64,000 nucleotides of DNA from Pedobacter ginsengisoli (GTDB lineage: Bacteria; Bacteroidota; Bacteroidia; Sphingobacteriales; Sphingobacteriaceae): NCBI RefSeq assembly GCF_030244015.1, contig NZ_JASSYX010000003.1:620001-684000 (forward strand). Direction: 5' to 3'. Shown here piece after piece: positions 9,258-17,843 of the stretch; position 1 is the first letter of the stretch, and each line of letters opens with the position of its first letter. The notes under the pieces were generated by a model, which was not told the origin of the DNA, ran no database searches, and saw only the letters and a program-made list of their open reading frames with translations. Made by a program: the position numbers and the translations under genes.

Positions 9258-10177
9258 CCGAAAAATGCTTTTACTGTCTTTGGAAGCTGTAGGGCAAGCC
9301 TGGATGCACTAACATTAAAACTACCCTCTGCCAGCTGATCTCCTGCTAAACCGTGAAAATAACAGCCCAGTACCGCCGCATCCCTGGCAATATATTTCTG
9401 AGCGGTGTAAGCGGTAATGATCCCGGTCAATACATCGCCCATTCCACCCTGCGCCATCGCCGGGTTACCTGTAGGGTTGATGTAAACCGTCCCCCCGGTA
9501 TCAATCACAAAAGTATACCTGTTCTTCAGGACGATCGTTATTTTGCGCTTTCTGGCCTGTATTACCGCGGTTTGAATACGCGCCCACCAATTCTCCTGCA
9601 TACCAAACAGCCGGTCAAATTCCTTCATATGCGGTGTCAGGATACTATCTTTGGCCAGGTGCCTGAAATGCTGCTTACTTTTCGCCAGAAGAGTCAGCAT
9701 ATCGGCATCTGCGACAACAGGCATCTTTGATGCCTGTACCGCTTCTACAAGTACTAAATCCGTCAAACTGCTGCCAATATCCGGAAACAACCCTGGGCCG
9801 ATAGCGATGGCATCGTAGTGTTTGAAGGCCTTTCCCTGACCGAGGTCTTTTTTATCAATATACATCACTTCCGGAAGCAAGGTATTCAATGCTGTCAATC
9901 CGCTTTCGGGAATAGCAGCAGTAGTCAGTCCGGCGCCGGCATGCAGGCATGCCATGGCACATAACAGCGCAGCGCCCATAGTCTGCGGCGCTCCGGCAAT
10001 GATCAGCGCATGGCCATAGGTACCCTTATGGCTAAACTGTTCCCTGGGTTTGAATAAAAGTCTAATGTCTTCAGGTCTTATCATGCGAAAATCACCCTCA
10101 GCTTGCATGCCCGCTACAACAGTTGCAGAATCAGGCGCGGAGGCATCAGGCAAAAAATCATTGAGTTTGGCTTTCAT
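9254..10177 (-). CDS. nnrD: ADP-dependent NAD(P)H-hydrate dehydratase, C-terminal domain only
   Basis: The enzyme repairs NAD(P)HX, the hydrated and damaged form of NAD(P)H, using ADP. The 307-residue protein has the ribokinase-like dehydratase fold: HKGTYGHALIIAG near 50-63, ILTPHMKEFDRL, and the ATP/ADP-site motif GNPAMAQGGMGDVLTGI. Many bacterial versions are about 500 residues and carry an N-terminal epimerase (NnrE/YjeF_N). Here only about 35 residues precede the dehydratase domain, so the epimerase half is missing. ATG at 10177 is preferred over the adjacent GTG at 10180. It lies 21 bp after uvrA on the same strand and may be co-transcribed with it. Confidence 0.9.
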   Translation of the reverse strand: MKAKLNDFLPDASAPDSATVVAGMQAEGDFRMIRPEDIRLLFKPREQFSHKGTYGHALIIAGAPQTMGAALLCAMACLHAGAGLTTAAIPESGLTALNTLLPEVMYIDKKDLGQGKAFKHYDAIAIGPGLFPDIGSSLTDLVLVEAVQASKMPVVADADMLTLLAKSKQHFRHLAKDSILTPHMKEFDRLFGMQENWWARIQTAVIQARKRKITIVLKNRYTFVIDTGGTVYINPTGNPAMAQGGMGDVLTGIITAYTAQKYIARDAAVLGCYFHGLAGDQLAEGSFNVSASRLALQLPKTVKAFFG

Positions 10178-10198
10178 CACACCAGGTATTTATAACAG

Positions 10199-13042
10199 CT
10201 ACAATCCCATTTCTTTTTTCAAAAACTTGCCGGTTAAACTGATCGGGTTCTGGATCAGTCCTTCAGGCGTGCCTTCAAAAATGATCCTGCCCCCACCGGC
10301 ACCGCCTTCTTCACCCAGGTCAATAACCCAGTCGGCCACCTTCACCACATCCAGGTTATGCTCGATCACCAGCACTGTATTTCCCTTGTCTACCAGCTCG
10401 TTCAGTACACCCAGCAGCACATTGATGTCTTCAAAATGCAGGCCGGTAGTCGGCTCATCTAAAATATAAAACGTACTGCCGGTATCTTTTTTAGAAAGCT
10501 CGGTAGCGAGTTTCACCCGCTGCGCCTCCCCTCCGGAGAGGGTGATGGACGACTGCCCGAGCGTGATGTATCCCAGGCCCACGTCTTTCAGTGTTTTGAT
10601 CTTACGGTAAATGACCGGCATATTTTCAAAGAATTCGCAGGCGTCTTCAATGCTCATGTCCAGCACATCACTGATTGATTTGCCCCTGTAGCGTACCTCA
10701 AGGGTTTCCCGGTTGTACCTTTTACCCTGGCATTCCTCACAAGGCACCTGCACATCAGGCAGGAAATTCATTTCTATCACCTTCATACCACCGCCCTGAC
10801 AGGTCTCGCAGCGGCCGCCCTTTACGTTAAAAGAGAAACGGCCGGGCTTATAGCCCCTGATCTTTGCCTCGGGCAATTGCACGTATAAATTCCTGATGTC
10901 TGAAAATACGCCGGTATAAGTAGATGGATTTGACCTCGGTGTACGCCCGATAGGCGCCTGGTCTATTTCAATTACCTTATCAATTTCCTTCAGCCCGCTG
11001 ATCTTTTCGTAAGGCAAAGGATGTTTTTTGGCCCTGAAAAAATGATGGTTCAGGATCGGATAAAGCGTTTCGGTGATCAGACTGGATTTACCGCTTCCTG
11101 ATACACCGGTTACCGTAATGAATTTTCCCAGGGGAAAATCCACAGACACATCTTTTAAATTGTGACCGCTGGCCTTGATAATAGAAAGCTTACGGCCATT
11201 GCCTTTCCGGCGTTTTTTAGGTACTTCTATAGACTTTTGGCCATTGAGATAAGCAGCAGTGAGTGTTCCTGATTTAAGAATCTCGGCTGGCGTACCCTGC
11301 GCCACGATCTGCCCGCCATGCACTCCTGCTGCAGGCCCCACATCAATCACATGGTCAGCCTCCAGGATCATGTCCTTATCGTGTTCCACGACCAGTACGG
11401 TATTGCCCAGGTCTCTTAAATTCTTTAAAGCGCTGATCAGCCGTTCATTGTCACGCTGATGCAGGCCAATGCTCGGCTCGTCGAGAATGTACATGACATT
11501 CATCAGCTGCGAGCCGATCTGTGTAGCCAGCCTGATCCGCTGTGCCTCCCCGCCGGACAAAGTACGTGCAGTACGGTCCAGGGACAAATAATTCAATCCT
11601 ACATCGCTCAGAAAACCCAGCCTGGCCCTGATCTCTTTCAGAATCTCTTTGGCAATGGTATTCTGTCTTTCACTCAGCCTGTTTTCCAGATCCACATACC
11701 AGTGCTTCAAACTGCTGATGTCCATTTCAGACAGCTCAAAAATATTCTTGCCGTCTATTTTAAAATGCAGGCTTTCTTTTTTCAGCCTGGCGCCATTGCA
11801 AACCGGACAAGTCTTCAGTTTACGGAAAGCCTCCATATCATCGGATGCCCCTTCACTTTTACGCTCCTGCTGTTCCTCAAGCAATTTGATGATGCCGTCA
11901 AAAGTAATCTGGTAATTCTGTACATTCCATTTGTTGTATTCTACCGCTACACTGAGCAGCTCGTGTGTACCATTCAGAATGATGTTGATATTTTCCTCCC
12001 CCAGCTTTTCAATCGGAGTGGATAAAGAGAAGTTATATTTTTTGGCCAGTGCCTTCAGCACCTGGAACATCCATACATCCCGGTATTCGCCTAAGGGAGC
12101 AAGCCCGCCGTTGAGGATGCTGAGCTTGGGGTTCGGAATTACAGAATCCCGGTCGATCACAAAGATATAGCCCAGACCATCACAATTCTCGCATGCCCCG
12201 TAAGGCGAGTTGAACGAGAAACTATTGGGCTGAGGCTCATCATAAGAAATCCCCGTAGTCGGGCACATCAGGAACTTGCTGAAATGGGAAACATTGTTTT
12301 CTTTATCACTGATCTTGATGATCCCTTTACCCAGGCGCATGGCCGTTTGCAAAGAATCCTGCATGCGCTTCACATCCTTACGGTCTGCCAGCAGACGGTC
12401 TACCACGATCTCAATGTCGTGGATCTTGTACCGGTCGACCTGCATTTTTGGAGTAATGTCCTGGATTTCCCCATCAATCCGCACCTTTACATAACCCTGT
12501 TTGCGGATCTGCTCAAAAAGCTCCCGGTAATGACCTTTACGCCCTTTAACAACAGGCGCCAGGATATTGACCGCCATATTCCCGTATTTGTTAAAAATAT
12601 TATTCAGGATCTGGTCCTCGCTCATGCGTTCCATTTTCTCACCGGTATTGTAAGAAAAGGCATCAGCGGTACGTGCGTAAAGCAAACGCATAAAATCATA
12701 GATTTCGGTAATGGTACCTACCGTAGAGCGTGGATTTTTGCTGGTGGTCTTTTGTTCAATCGCTATTACGGGGCTCAATCCCGAAACCTTGTCCACATCA
12801 GGCCTTTCCATACCGCCCATAAACTGGCGGGAATAGGCACTGAAAGTTTCCATATAACGGCGCTGCCCTTCCGCATAAATGGTATCAAATGCCAGTGAGG
12901 ATTTGCCGCTCCCGCTTAAACCGGTGATCACCACCAGTTTATTTCTGGGAAAGGAAACGTCTATATCTTTAAGGTTGTGTACCCTGGCACCGTATACTTC
13001 TACATCTTTTTGCTCGCCAAGGTCTATGGTAGTTTTGCTCAT
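10199..13042 (-). CDS. uvrA: Excinuclease ABC subunit A
   Basis: UvrA recognises bulky DNA lesions and loads UvrB in nucleotide-excision repair. The 947-residue length is typical. Two ABC ATPase modules are seen: Walker A GLSGSGKSS at 41-49, and the second, GVSGSGKSS, in the C-terminal half. Each has an LSGGEAQR signature and an ILDEP Walker B. Cysteine pairs for the zinc modules are present (CENCDGLGY, CPVCNGARL, CETCQGGGMK with CEECQGKRY). Start and length agree with the family. It precedes nnrD on the minus strand. A TACCTTTG box about 58 nt upstream of the ATG is a possible promoter. Confidence 0.98.
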   Translation of the reverse strand: MSKTTIDLGEQKDVEVYGARVHNLKDIDVSFPRNKLVVITGLSGSGKSSLAFDTIYAEGQRRYMETFSAYSRQFMGGMERPDVDKVSGLSPVIAIEQKTTSKNPRSTVGTITEIYDFMRLLYARTADAFSYNTGEKMERMSEDQILNNIFNKYGNMAVNILAPVVKGRKGHYRELFEQIRKQGYVKVRIDGEIQDITPKMQVDRYKIHDIEIVVDRLLADRKDVKRMQDSLQTAMRLGKGIIKISDKENNVSHFSKFLMCPTTGISYDEPQPNSFSFNSPYGACENCDGLGYIFVIDRDSVIPNPKLSILNGGLAPLGEYRDVWMFQVLKALAKKYNFSLSTPIEKLGEENINIILNGTHELLSVAVEYNKWNVQNYQITFDGIIKLLEEQQERKSEGASDDMEAFRKLKTCPVCNGARLKKESLHFKIDGKNIFELSEMDISSLKHWYVDLENRLSERQNTIAKEILKEIRARLGFLSDVGLNYLSLDRTARTLSGGEAQRIRLATQIGSQLMNVMYILDEPSIGLHQRDNERLISALKNLRDLGNTVLVVEHDKDMILEADHVIDVGPAAGVHGGQIVAQGTPAEILKSGTLTAAYLNGQKSIEVPKKRRKGNGRKLSIIKASGHNLKDVSVDFPLGKFITVTGVSGSGKSSLITETLYPILNHHFFRAKKHPLPYEKISGLKEIDKVIEIDQAPIGRTPRSNPSTYTGVFSDIRNLYVQLPEAKIRGYKPGRFSFNVKGGRCETCQGGGMKVIEMNFLPDVQVPCEECQGKRYNRETLEVRYRGKSISDVLDMSIEDACEFFENMPVIYRKIKTLKDVGLGYITLGQSSITLSGGEAQRVKLATELSKKDTGSTFYILDEPTTGLHFEDINVLLGVLNELVDKGNTVLVIEHNLDVVKVADWVIDLGEEGGAGGGRIIFEGTPEGLIQNPISLTGKFLKKEMGL

Positions 13043-13099
13043 ATATTCTAAAAAACAGGATAAATTGCCAGAAAATCAAGGTTAACAATTTCCTGGCCA

Positions 13100-13107
13100 C
13101 AAAGGTA
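13100..13107 (-). promoter_or_regulatory. Candidate -7 box of uvrA
   Basis: TACCTTTG on the minus strand matches TAnnTTTG and lies 57 nt before the uvrA start, in the gap after the reductase gene. No clear -33 TTG is seen at the expected distance. Confidence 0.4.
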
Positions 13108-13124
13108 AATCATATGTTTCGCTT

Positions 13125-14177
13125 TTACCAGACTATTGTCGTCTCATTTTCAGTCGGATGACCGGTACATACCAGAACCCGTCCTGCCGCTATTTCATCG
13201 TCGACCAGCACTTCATTGTAGTCCATGCGCACATGCCCTTTTGTACAATTAGCCGTACAAGTACTGCAGATGCCGGCGCGGCAACTGTAAGGAATATCGA
13301 TATGATGGTCCAGTGCCACCTGCAGGATTGTCCTGTCATAAGGCACGGCAATCCGGTGCTCCTGTCCTTTCAACTTTAAAACAACACTATATGTTGAAGT
13401 ATCTTTTACCGTTTTCTCAGTCATATCGTCTTCATCTACCTCATCTTCAGGAAGTACAAAAGTCTCCCTCTTAATCTGGGAAATGTCAAATCCAAGTTCC
13501 AGCAGTTTGATCCGGCAGGTCACCATATAATCGACCGGCCCGCAAGTATAGAACAACGCATCCGCCCGGTCATACTCCAAATATTCGTGTACGATCTTTT
13601 CAATCAGGAACACATTGAGCCTGGCCATAAGCAGGTTTTTGGCCCCGCTGGAAACATAAATAATCCTGAAGCGGTCAGCAAATTGCCCCTGCAACTGGTT
13701 CAGCTCTTCGTAGAACAAGGTCTCATCCACCGACCGGCTGCTGTAAACGAGTATGATCTTTGATTGCTGTTCTGTATACAACGCAGTCTTGATGATGGAA
13801 AACAGCGGGGTAATGCCCACCCCCGCGCCAAAAAGGAATACGGTCCTTCTCAATGAAGCCTGCGGTTGATAAGTAAACAAACCATTTGGGGGCAGCGCCG
13901 TCAGCACATCCCCGACCGAAGTCCTGTGGTGCAAAAACCGGGAGATCTCACCATTTTCCACCCTTTTGATCGCTATGGACAAGGGTTCATCTACATCCGG
14001 CGAACTGCAAAGCGAGTACGACCGCCGCAGTTCCCTGCCATGGATCTCAAACACCAGGGTCAGAAACTGGCCCGCCAGGTATTGCGGTTTAACACCATCC
14101 GGAACATCAAAGGTCAATACCAGTGTGTCGCCCGGGGTATATTTCATATGTGTTATGCGCAGCCTGATCAGTTCCAT
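13125..14177 (-). CDS. PaaE-like ferredoxin--NADP reductase with fused 2Fe-2S domain
   Basis: This roughly 350-residue flavoprotein passes electrons between NAD(P)H, a flavin and a plant-type 2Fe-2S centre. Domains in order are the FAD-binding barrel (RRSYSLCSS), the NAD(P)-binding domain (FGAGVGITPLFSI, later FYTCGPVDYM), and a C-terminal ferredoxin domain with cluster cysteines in CRAGICSTC and the distal LVCTGHP. The arrangement matches PaaE of the phenylacetyl-CoA epoxidase. No other paa genes are in view, so the partner oxygenase is unknown and a general reductase role is possible. ATG at 14177 (MELIRLRITH) is preferred over TTG at 14195. Confidence 0.88.
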   Translation of the reverse strand: MELIRLRITHMKYTPGDTLVLTFDVPDGVKPQYLAGQFLTLVFEIHGRELRRSYSLCSSPDVDEPLSIAIKRVENGEISRFLHHRTSVGDVLTALPPNGLFTYQPQASLRRTVFLFGAGVGITPLFSIIKTALYTEQQSKIILVYSSRSVDETLFYEELNQLQGQFADRFRIIYVSSGAKNLLMARLNVFLIEKIVHEYLEYDRADALFYTCGPVDYMVTCRIKLLELGFDISQIKRETFVLPEDEVDEDDMTEKTVKDTSTYSVVLKLKGQEHRIAVPYDRTILQVALDHHIDIPYSCRAGICSTCTANCTKGHVRMDYNEVLVDDEIAAGRVLVCTGHPTENETTIVW

Positions 14178-14220
14178 AAGTTGGCAAAATAGCAAATTGC
14201 AATCTATTAGGAAACAATTA

Positions 14221-14934
14221 TCAATGAGATTTCAGCACCTTGTTTATATTTTCCCTGAAAGTTTCACTGACAGGAATCTCAGTGGCACCAATGCAAACAA
14301 AATCCCGTTTCACCGCTGTAATTTTGGACATGGCCACAAGAAAGGATTTGTGAGTACGTACAAAGGTGCCGGCAGGGAGTTTTGCCTCAATGGATTTTAG
14401 CGACATGCGGGTCAAAACAGGCTTAGTGCCCGAGGAAAGGTAAATCTTAATGTAATCTTTGAGACTTTCTATGTAATCAATATCAGCAGCAACGATCTTT
14501 ACATGTGTATATTCAACATTGACAAAGAAATCATGGTTTTTTTCCGTTGCTGCAGACATTGCGGAGTTCATCATACGGAACAAATCCGCAGCCCGGTTAC
14601 AGGCTTTCAGGAACCGCTCAAAACTGAAAGGTTTTGTGATATAATCGGCCACCTGAAGGTTAAAACTCTCCACCGCATATTTTTCATAAGCCGTCACCAT
14701 GATCACCAGAGGCGGGCGGTCCAGTGACTGCAGAAACTGCAGGCCGTTTAACCGGGGCATCTGTATGTCGAGGAAGATCAGGTCAATCTGCTCCTCCTGC
14801 AATATTTCCAATGCTTCCAATGCGCTTTTACAGGATTTTACCAATTCTAAAAAAGGAACCTCACTCATGTGGTCCTCAAGCAATTCACGAACCAGGGGTT
14901 CATCATCTACAACAATACACCGCATCGTCATCAT
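14221..14934 (-). CDS. LytTR-family response regulator
   Basis: This 237-residue response regulator has an N-terminal receiver domain (phospho-acceptor Asp56 in LIFLDIQMP, preceded by the acidic VVDDEP) and a C-terminal LytTR DNA-binding domain (about 135-235, with the KDYIKIYL segment and the TRMSLKSIEAKLP segment). Its start overlaps the stop of the upstream sensor-kinase gene by 4 bp (14931-14934), so the two form one operon and one signalling pair. Target genes cannot be inferred; the nearby reductase gene is only 43 bp downstream on the same strand and may be in the same transcript. Confidence 0.94.
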   Translation of the reverse strand: MMTMRCIVVDDEPLVRELLEDHMSEVPFLELVKSCKSALEALEILQEEQIDLIFLDIQMPRLNGLQFLQSLDRPPLVIMVTAYEKYAVESFNLQVADYITKPFSFERFLKACNRAADLFRMMNSAMSAATEKNHDFFVNVEYTHVKIVAADIDYIESLKDYIKIYLSSGTKPVLTRMSLKSIEAKLPAGTFVRTHKSFLVAMSKITAVKRDFVCIGATEIPVSETFRENINKVLKSH

Positions 14935-15944
14935 AGTTTCAATGTTAAATTAATACAAAACAGGCGCTCATCAGTACTTATGACCAGATCGTGCCTGCCT
15001 GGATAAAGCAATGTTAACCTCGAGCGGACATTATTTAATCCTATACCGGAACTTTCGTCCTTGCTTGAACCCCTTTCCCCGTCAAATTTGTTCTTTACCT
15101 GGAAAACCAGCACTTCCTCCCTCACAGTTAAGCTGATGTCTACAAGCGGCTGGTCCGCGTAACCTGTCCCGTGCTTAAATGCATTCTCGACAAAAGGGAT
15201 CAGGAGCATCGGTTCAATGCTGCAGCCGGTTTCTCCGGGGGACAGCTCCGTGCGGAATACAATTTTTACATCACGCCCAAACCTCAGTTCCTGCAACGCG
15301 ATATAGCTCTCCAGGTATTCTATCTCCTGCTGCAGGGATATTTTTTCACCGGCATTGTAAAGCATGTAACGCATCAACCTCGAAAGCATTAAAAGCGATG
15401 TCTCGATATCACCGGACTTCTTTCTCGCGAGAGAAACGAGGTTTGTCAATATATTAAACAGGAAATGCGGGTTGATCTGAGAACGGAGGAATTTTAGTTC
15501 CATCCTCAATTGCAGGGCTTCATTTTCTTTCTGCAATTTTTCCGCACGGATCTTATCAACCGCTATGCAGTAGAAGACACTGACAATAAATACCAGGACA
15601 GAAGGGAAGAGTATGTGGGACCTTGCATCCTGCAGCGCGTCGGGAAACCACCATAAGAGGATATAGAATTTTACCCAGAAAGACAAAATGATCAGTAAAA
15701 TGGCTGCGACCATATAAATCCACCAGTAAGCTCTGTTCAGAAGCTTTGGATAGAGAAAGAGGGTGTTCCCATAAAAAATGATCATGTGGATAATGCCTGA
15801 CAGCGTAAAATAGAGTCCCGGAAGCGGGCCTATTTTATACTGGTTGTCTGAATCTGAAACCAGGTAAGGCAAAAAGAGCACAATACTCCAGGCCAGTGGG
15901 TGGAGTATGAAATTAAAATACCTGTGTTTAACTATATTTATCAT
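14931..15944 (-). CDS. LytS-type sensor histidine kinase
   Basis: This is a 337-residue membrane sensor kinase. Four to five hydrophobic segments occupy about residues 10-140 (starting YFNFILHPLAWSIVLFLPYL) and take the place of a soluble sensor domain. The cytoplasmic part has the LytS/His_kinase motif with the phospho-accepting His in QINPHFLFN, followed by an ATPase domain with PFVENAFKHG and GIGLNNVRSRL. It phosphorylates the adjacent LytTR regulator, whose gene overlaps it by 4 bp. ATG at 15944 is preferred to the upstream TTG at 15953. Confidence 0.93.
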   Translation of the reverse strand: MINIVKHRYFNFILHPLAWSIVLFLPYLVSDSDNQYKIGPLPGLYFTLSGIIHMIIFYGNTLFLYPKLLNRAYWWIYMVAAILLIILSFWVKFYILLWWFPDALQDARSHILFPSVLVFIVSVFYCIAVDKIRAEKLQKENEALQLRMELKFLRSQINPHFLFNILTNLVSLARKKSGDIETSLLMLSRLMRYMLYNAGEKISLQQEIEYLESYIALQELRFGRDVKIVFRTELSPGETGCSIEPMLLIPFVENAFKHGTGYADQPLVDISLTVREEVLVFQVKNKFDGERGSSKDESSGIGLNNVRSRLTLLYPGRHDLVISTDERLFCINLTLKL

Positions 15945-16109
15945 CCATACCAAATCTATTGATTTTATATTTGCCGGAACCTGGCTCCGGCAGCAATACC
16001 AAAGATGCAGATCCGACCGGATAACCCCGCATTATAAAGTCGACTGATCTTTTGGACTTGTCGCCACATCTGCCCCTGTTGTCTATTTGTCAGAAAAATC
16101 ACGGATACC

Positions 16110-16158
16110 ACAGTTAGTTTTGTGCATCATCGAGTGGATGATGCACAAAACTAACTGT
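16110..16158 (+). repeat. Perfect 22-bp inverted repeat with 5-nt loop
   Basis: The arms at 16110-16131 and 16137-16158 are perfect reverse complements separated by GAGTG. In RNA this would be a 22-bp hairpin, ending 27 nt before the ATG of the DUF6223-like gene. It has no T-tract after it and lies upstream of a gene rather than behind one, so a simple terminator is unlikely. It could be a 5'-UTR control hairpin, a regulator-binding site or a small repeated element. Confidence 0.85.
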
Positions 16159-16185
16159 AATTTAAACTATAAAAATCCAGGACAA

Positions 16186-16623
16186 ATGAAAAAGCCAATC
16201 ACATCAGGCAGCACCCTGTTCCACACCATAGCAGCCGCCCTGCTTGTACTTGCCATACCGGCAACCGCACATGCCTCATCAGCAGCGGGCAATATCGGCT
16301 CCGGACGATTCTTGCCGACTGTGGCCGCCCTGATAGGACTGACCGGAGTGCTCATCGGCAGATGGGCGCTGATCCACTCCAAGCGCACCGAAAACCGCAA
16401 GGTCAAAAGCGGAGCACTGCTGGCTTTAATATCGGGACTGATCAGTTTGGCCATCGGCATGCTGCATGCGGTCAACTCCGCCGGCGGTTTTGGCACCGGC
16501 AACGGACTGGCCGGAGCAATTGTGGCCATGATATTGGGGCTGACCGCACTGGTCCTCGGTGGACTGGCCCTGGCCCGGTCCAGGCGGGCCTACACAGACA
16601 ACAGCACCAAAAAGCCGTTCTGA
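16186..16623 (+). CDS. Small membrane protein, DUF6223-like
   Basis: This 145-residue protein has a signal-like hydrophobic N-terminus (about 10-30, ending AHASS) and three further hydrophobic glycine-rich segments (near FLPTVAALIGLTGVLIG, LLALISGLISLAIGM, and AGAIVAMILGLTALVLGG). I associate this pattern with the DUF6223 family of small Bacteroidota membrane proteins, but the assignment is from memory. Function is unknown. ATG at 16186 is chosen because the longer frame from 16087 would read through the perfect inverted repeat at 16110-16158. The stop codon lies inside the terminator hairpin at 16611-16641. Confidence 0.7.
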   Translation: MKKPITSGSTLFHTIAAALLVLAIPATAHASSAAGNIGSGRFLPTVAALIGLTGVLIGRWALIHSKRTENRKVKSGALLALISGLISLAIGMLHAVNSAGGFGTGNGLAGAIVAMILGLTALVLGGLALARSRRAYTDNSTKKPF

Positions 16624-16641
16624 TTTAATCAGAACGGCTTT
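16611..16641. terminator. Bidirectional rho-independent terminator
   Basis: A 15-bp perfect inverted repeat (16611-16625 with 16627-16641) overlaps the end of the DUF6223-like gene and lies between two convergent genes. On the minus strand the stem is followed by a run of five T, which suits termination of the lytic transglycosylase transcript. On the plus strand only three T follow. Confidence 0.75.
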
Positions 16642-16681
16642 CCCCAATGTCAACGTCTCTTATTTGTGTGTGTTTAAAATC

Positions 16682-17479
16682 TTACTGGTATGCCTTAAAT
16701 GTACTTTCAGCTTTATAAGCCAAAAGCGTTCTAGGCGCCCTGTAACCATAACGTACAGGATCTTCTACGATCTCTTTCATAGAAATCAGCTTGTATACAT
16801 AGCTGGCAGTTTCACGGTTTAGCTTCATTTTGAAGTAATTGTCCTGATTCTGGCGGTCTATTTGCCTTTTCATATGGTTATCACCCACATTATATGCGGC
16901 CGCAACCAATGTCCAGCTATCAAAAATCCCGTAAAGTTCTTTGATGTATTTTGCTGCAGCGATGGTCGATTTGCGCAAATTCTTGCGTTCATCTACCTTT
17001 GAATTGACCTTCAAACCGTAAATACGTGCGGTACCCGGCATAAACTGCCAAAAACCTGATGCACCTTTAGGCGAAGTACCTTCCCTCAATCCGGATTCTA
17101 CCAGCGGAACATATTTAAAGTCCTCAGGTATACCGTATGCCGCAAGGATGGGCTCTATCACAGGAAACCATTCTGCCGCCTTTCTATGCAGGCGATTGGT
17201 CTGTAAACGACTGTAGCTGAATGCAGAAAGATAGGTTTTCATTTTGCGCTCTACCCTGGAATCTCCTAAAGGGAGCGTTTCTTCTGCGAAATTTAACTGG
17301 GCCATAAGAGATAATGGCACCGGATTTTTTTTTGTTATTGTTACTGTATCTTTTATTGACGTTGTTTTGTCATCTTCCGATTGACTTTTTGCTTCGTGGG
17401 GCATGTTGTAAGCAAACACTTTTGCCATAACCAGTAATGCAATTATTACCGTACATGTTATTATGTGTTTCTTTATCAT
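16682..17479 (-). CDS. Lytic transglycosylase, SLT domain
   Basis: The enzyme cleaves the glycan strands of peptidoglycan with formation of 1,6-anhydro-muramyl ends. From the ATG at 17479 the protein is 265 residues, with an N-terminal hydrophobic signal (about 5-24). The SLT domain starts near residue 105; the catalytic glutamate is probably Glu128 in PLVESGLREG, followed by GASGFWQFMPGTA and the AAAYNVG motif. The start is well supported: an AGGAGGAAA sequence lies directly before it, a strikingly good Shine-Dalgarno for this phylum, and a TTG-N20-TATGTTTG promoter lies just upstream. A frame extended to 17551 would read through both. It is convergent with the DUF6223-like gene. Confidence 0.92.
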   Translation of the reverse strand: MIKKHIITCTVIIALLVMAKVFAYNMPHEAKSQSEDDKTTSIKDTVTITKKNPVPLSLMAQLNFAEETLPLGDSRVERKMKTYLSAFSYSRLQTNRLHRKAAEWFPVIEPILAAYGIPEDFKYVPLVESGLREGTSPKGASGFWQFMPGTARIYGLKVNSKVDERKNLRKSTIAAAKYIKELYGIFDSWTLVAAAYNVGDNHMKRQIDRQNQDNYFKMKLNRETASYVYKLISMKEIVEDPVRYGYRAPRTLLAYKAESTFKAYQ

Positions 17480-17516
17480 TTTCCTCCTTTTTTTGGTTAA
17501 TAATATAAAACGCCTG

Positions 17517-17547
17517 CAAACATACGACATATTATCCTTATTATCAA
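17517..17547 (-). promoter_or_regulatory. Promoter of the lytic transglycosylase gene
   Basis: On the minus strand TTG (17545-17547) is followed after 20 nt by TATGTTTG (17517-17524). This is a full match to the Bacteroidota sigma-ABfr type promoter (-33 TTG, -7 TAnnTTTG). Confidence 0.7.
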
Positions 17548-17778
17548 GCATTTACAGAAATACCTGCGAAAATCGCAGTTTAAATAGCTTTAAAGCAAGT
17601 TTTTAAAAGTGATTTATCTGCCTCAAAACGGCGAGTTCAAAAGGCCTGAAAAAGATGCCTTTGTTGTTTAAAATAACTTATTCCGGTATAGGACAGTGCT
17701 GCTATTACTTATCCCCCATAAAGAGGAAAAGCAGCGCTGCGTAGAAAGACAATAATCCAAATGACCTGGCAGTTAAAA

Positions 17779-17809
17779 TTGTGGATGAAAGCAATTTTGC
17801 CTAACTTTG
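17779..17809 (+). promoter_or_regulatory. Promoter of the pseudouridine synthase gene
   Basis: TTG at 17779-17781 is followed after 20 nt by TAACTTTG at 17802-17809. Both elements and the spacing match the Bacteroidota housekeeping promoter. The predicted 5' leader is about 30 nt. Confidence 0.7.
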
Positions 17810-17843
17810 CCAACCCGCATAATTTTGCGGCTAATAGCGTATC

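Larger units (their letters stand above)
17480..17843. other. Intergenic region between divergent genes
   Basis: This 364-bp gap separates the divergent lytic transglycosylase and pseudouridine synthase genes. It holds the minus-strand promoter at 17517-17547, a 6-bp stem with 3-nt loop at 17564-17578, and the plus-strand promoter at 17779-17809. I see no convincing small gene or structured RNA in the middle. Confidence 0.6.

Noticed and set aside
16087..16185. Upstream extension of the DUF6223-like gene
   Set aside because: The extension reads through the perfect inverted repeat and has no signal-peptide sense; ATG at 16186 starts a clean signal-like N-terminus.
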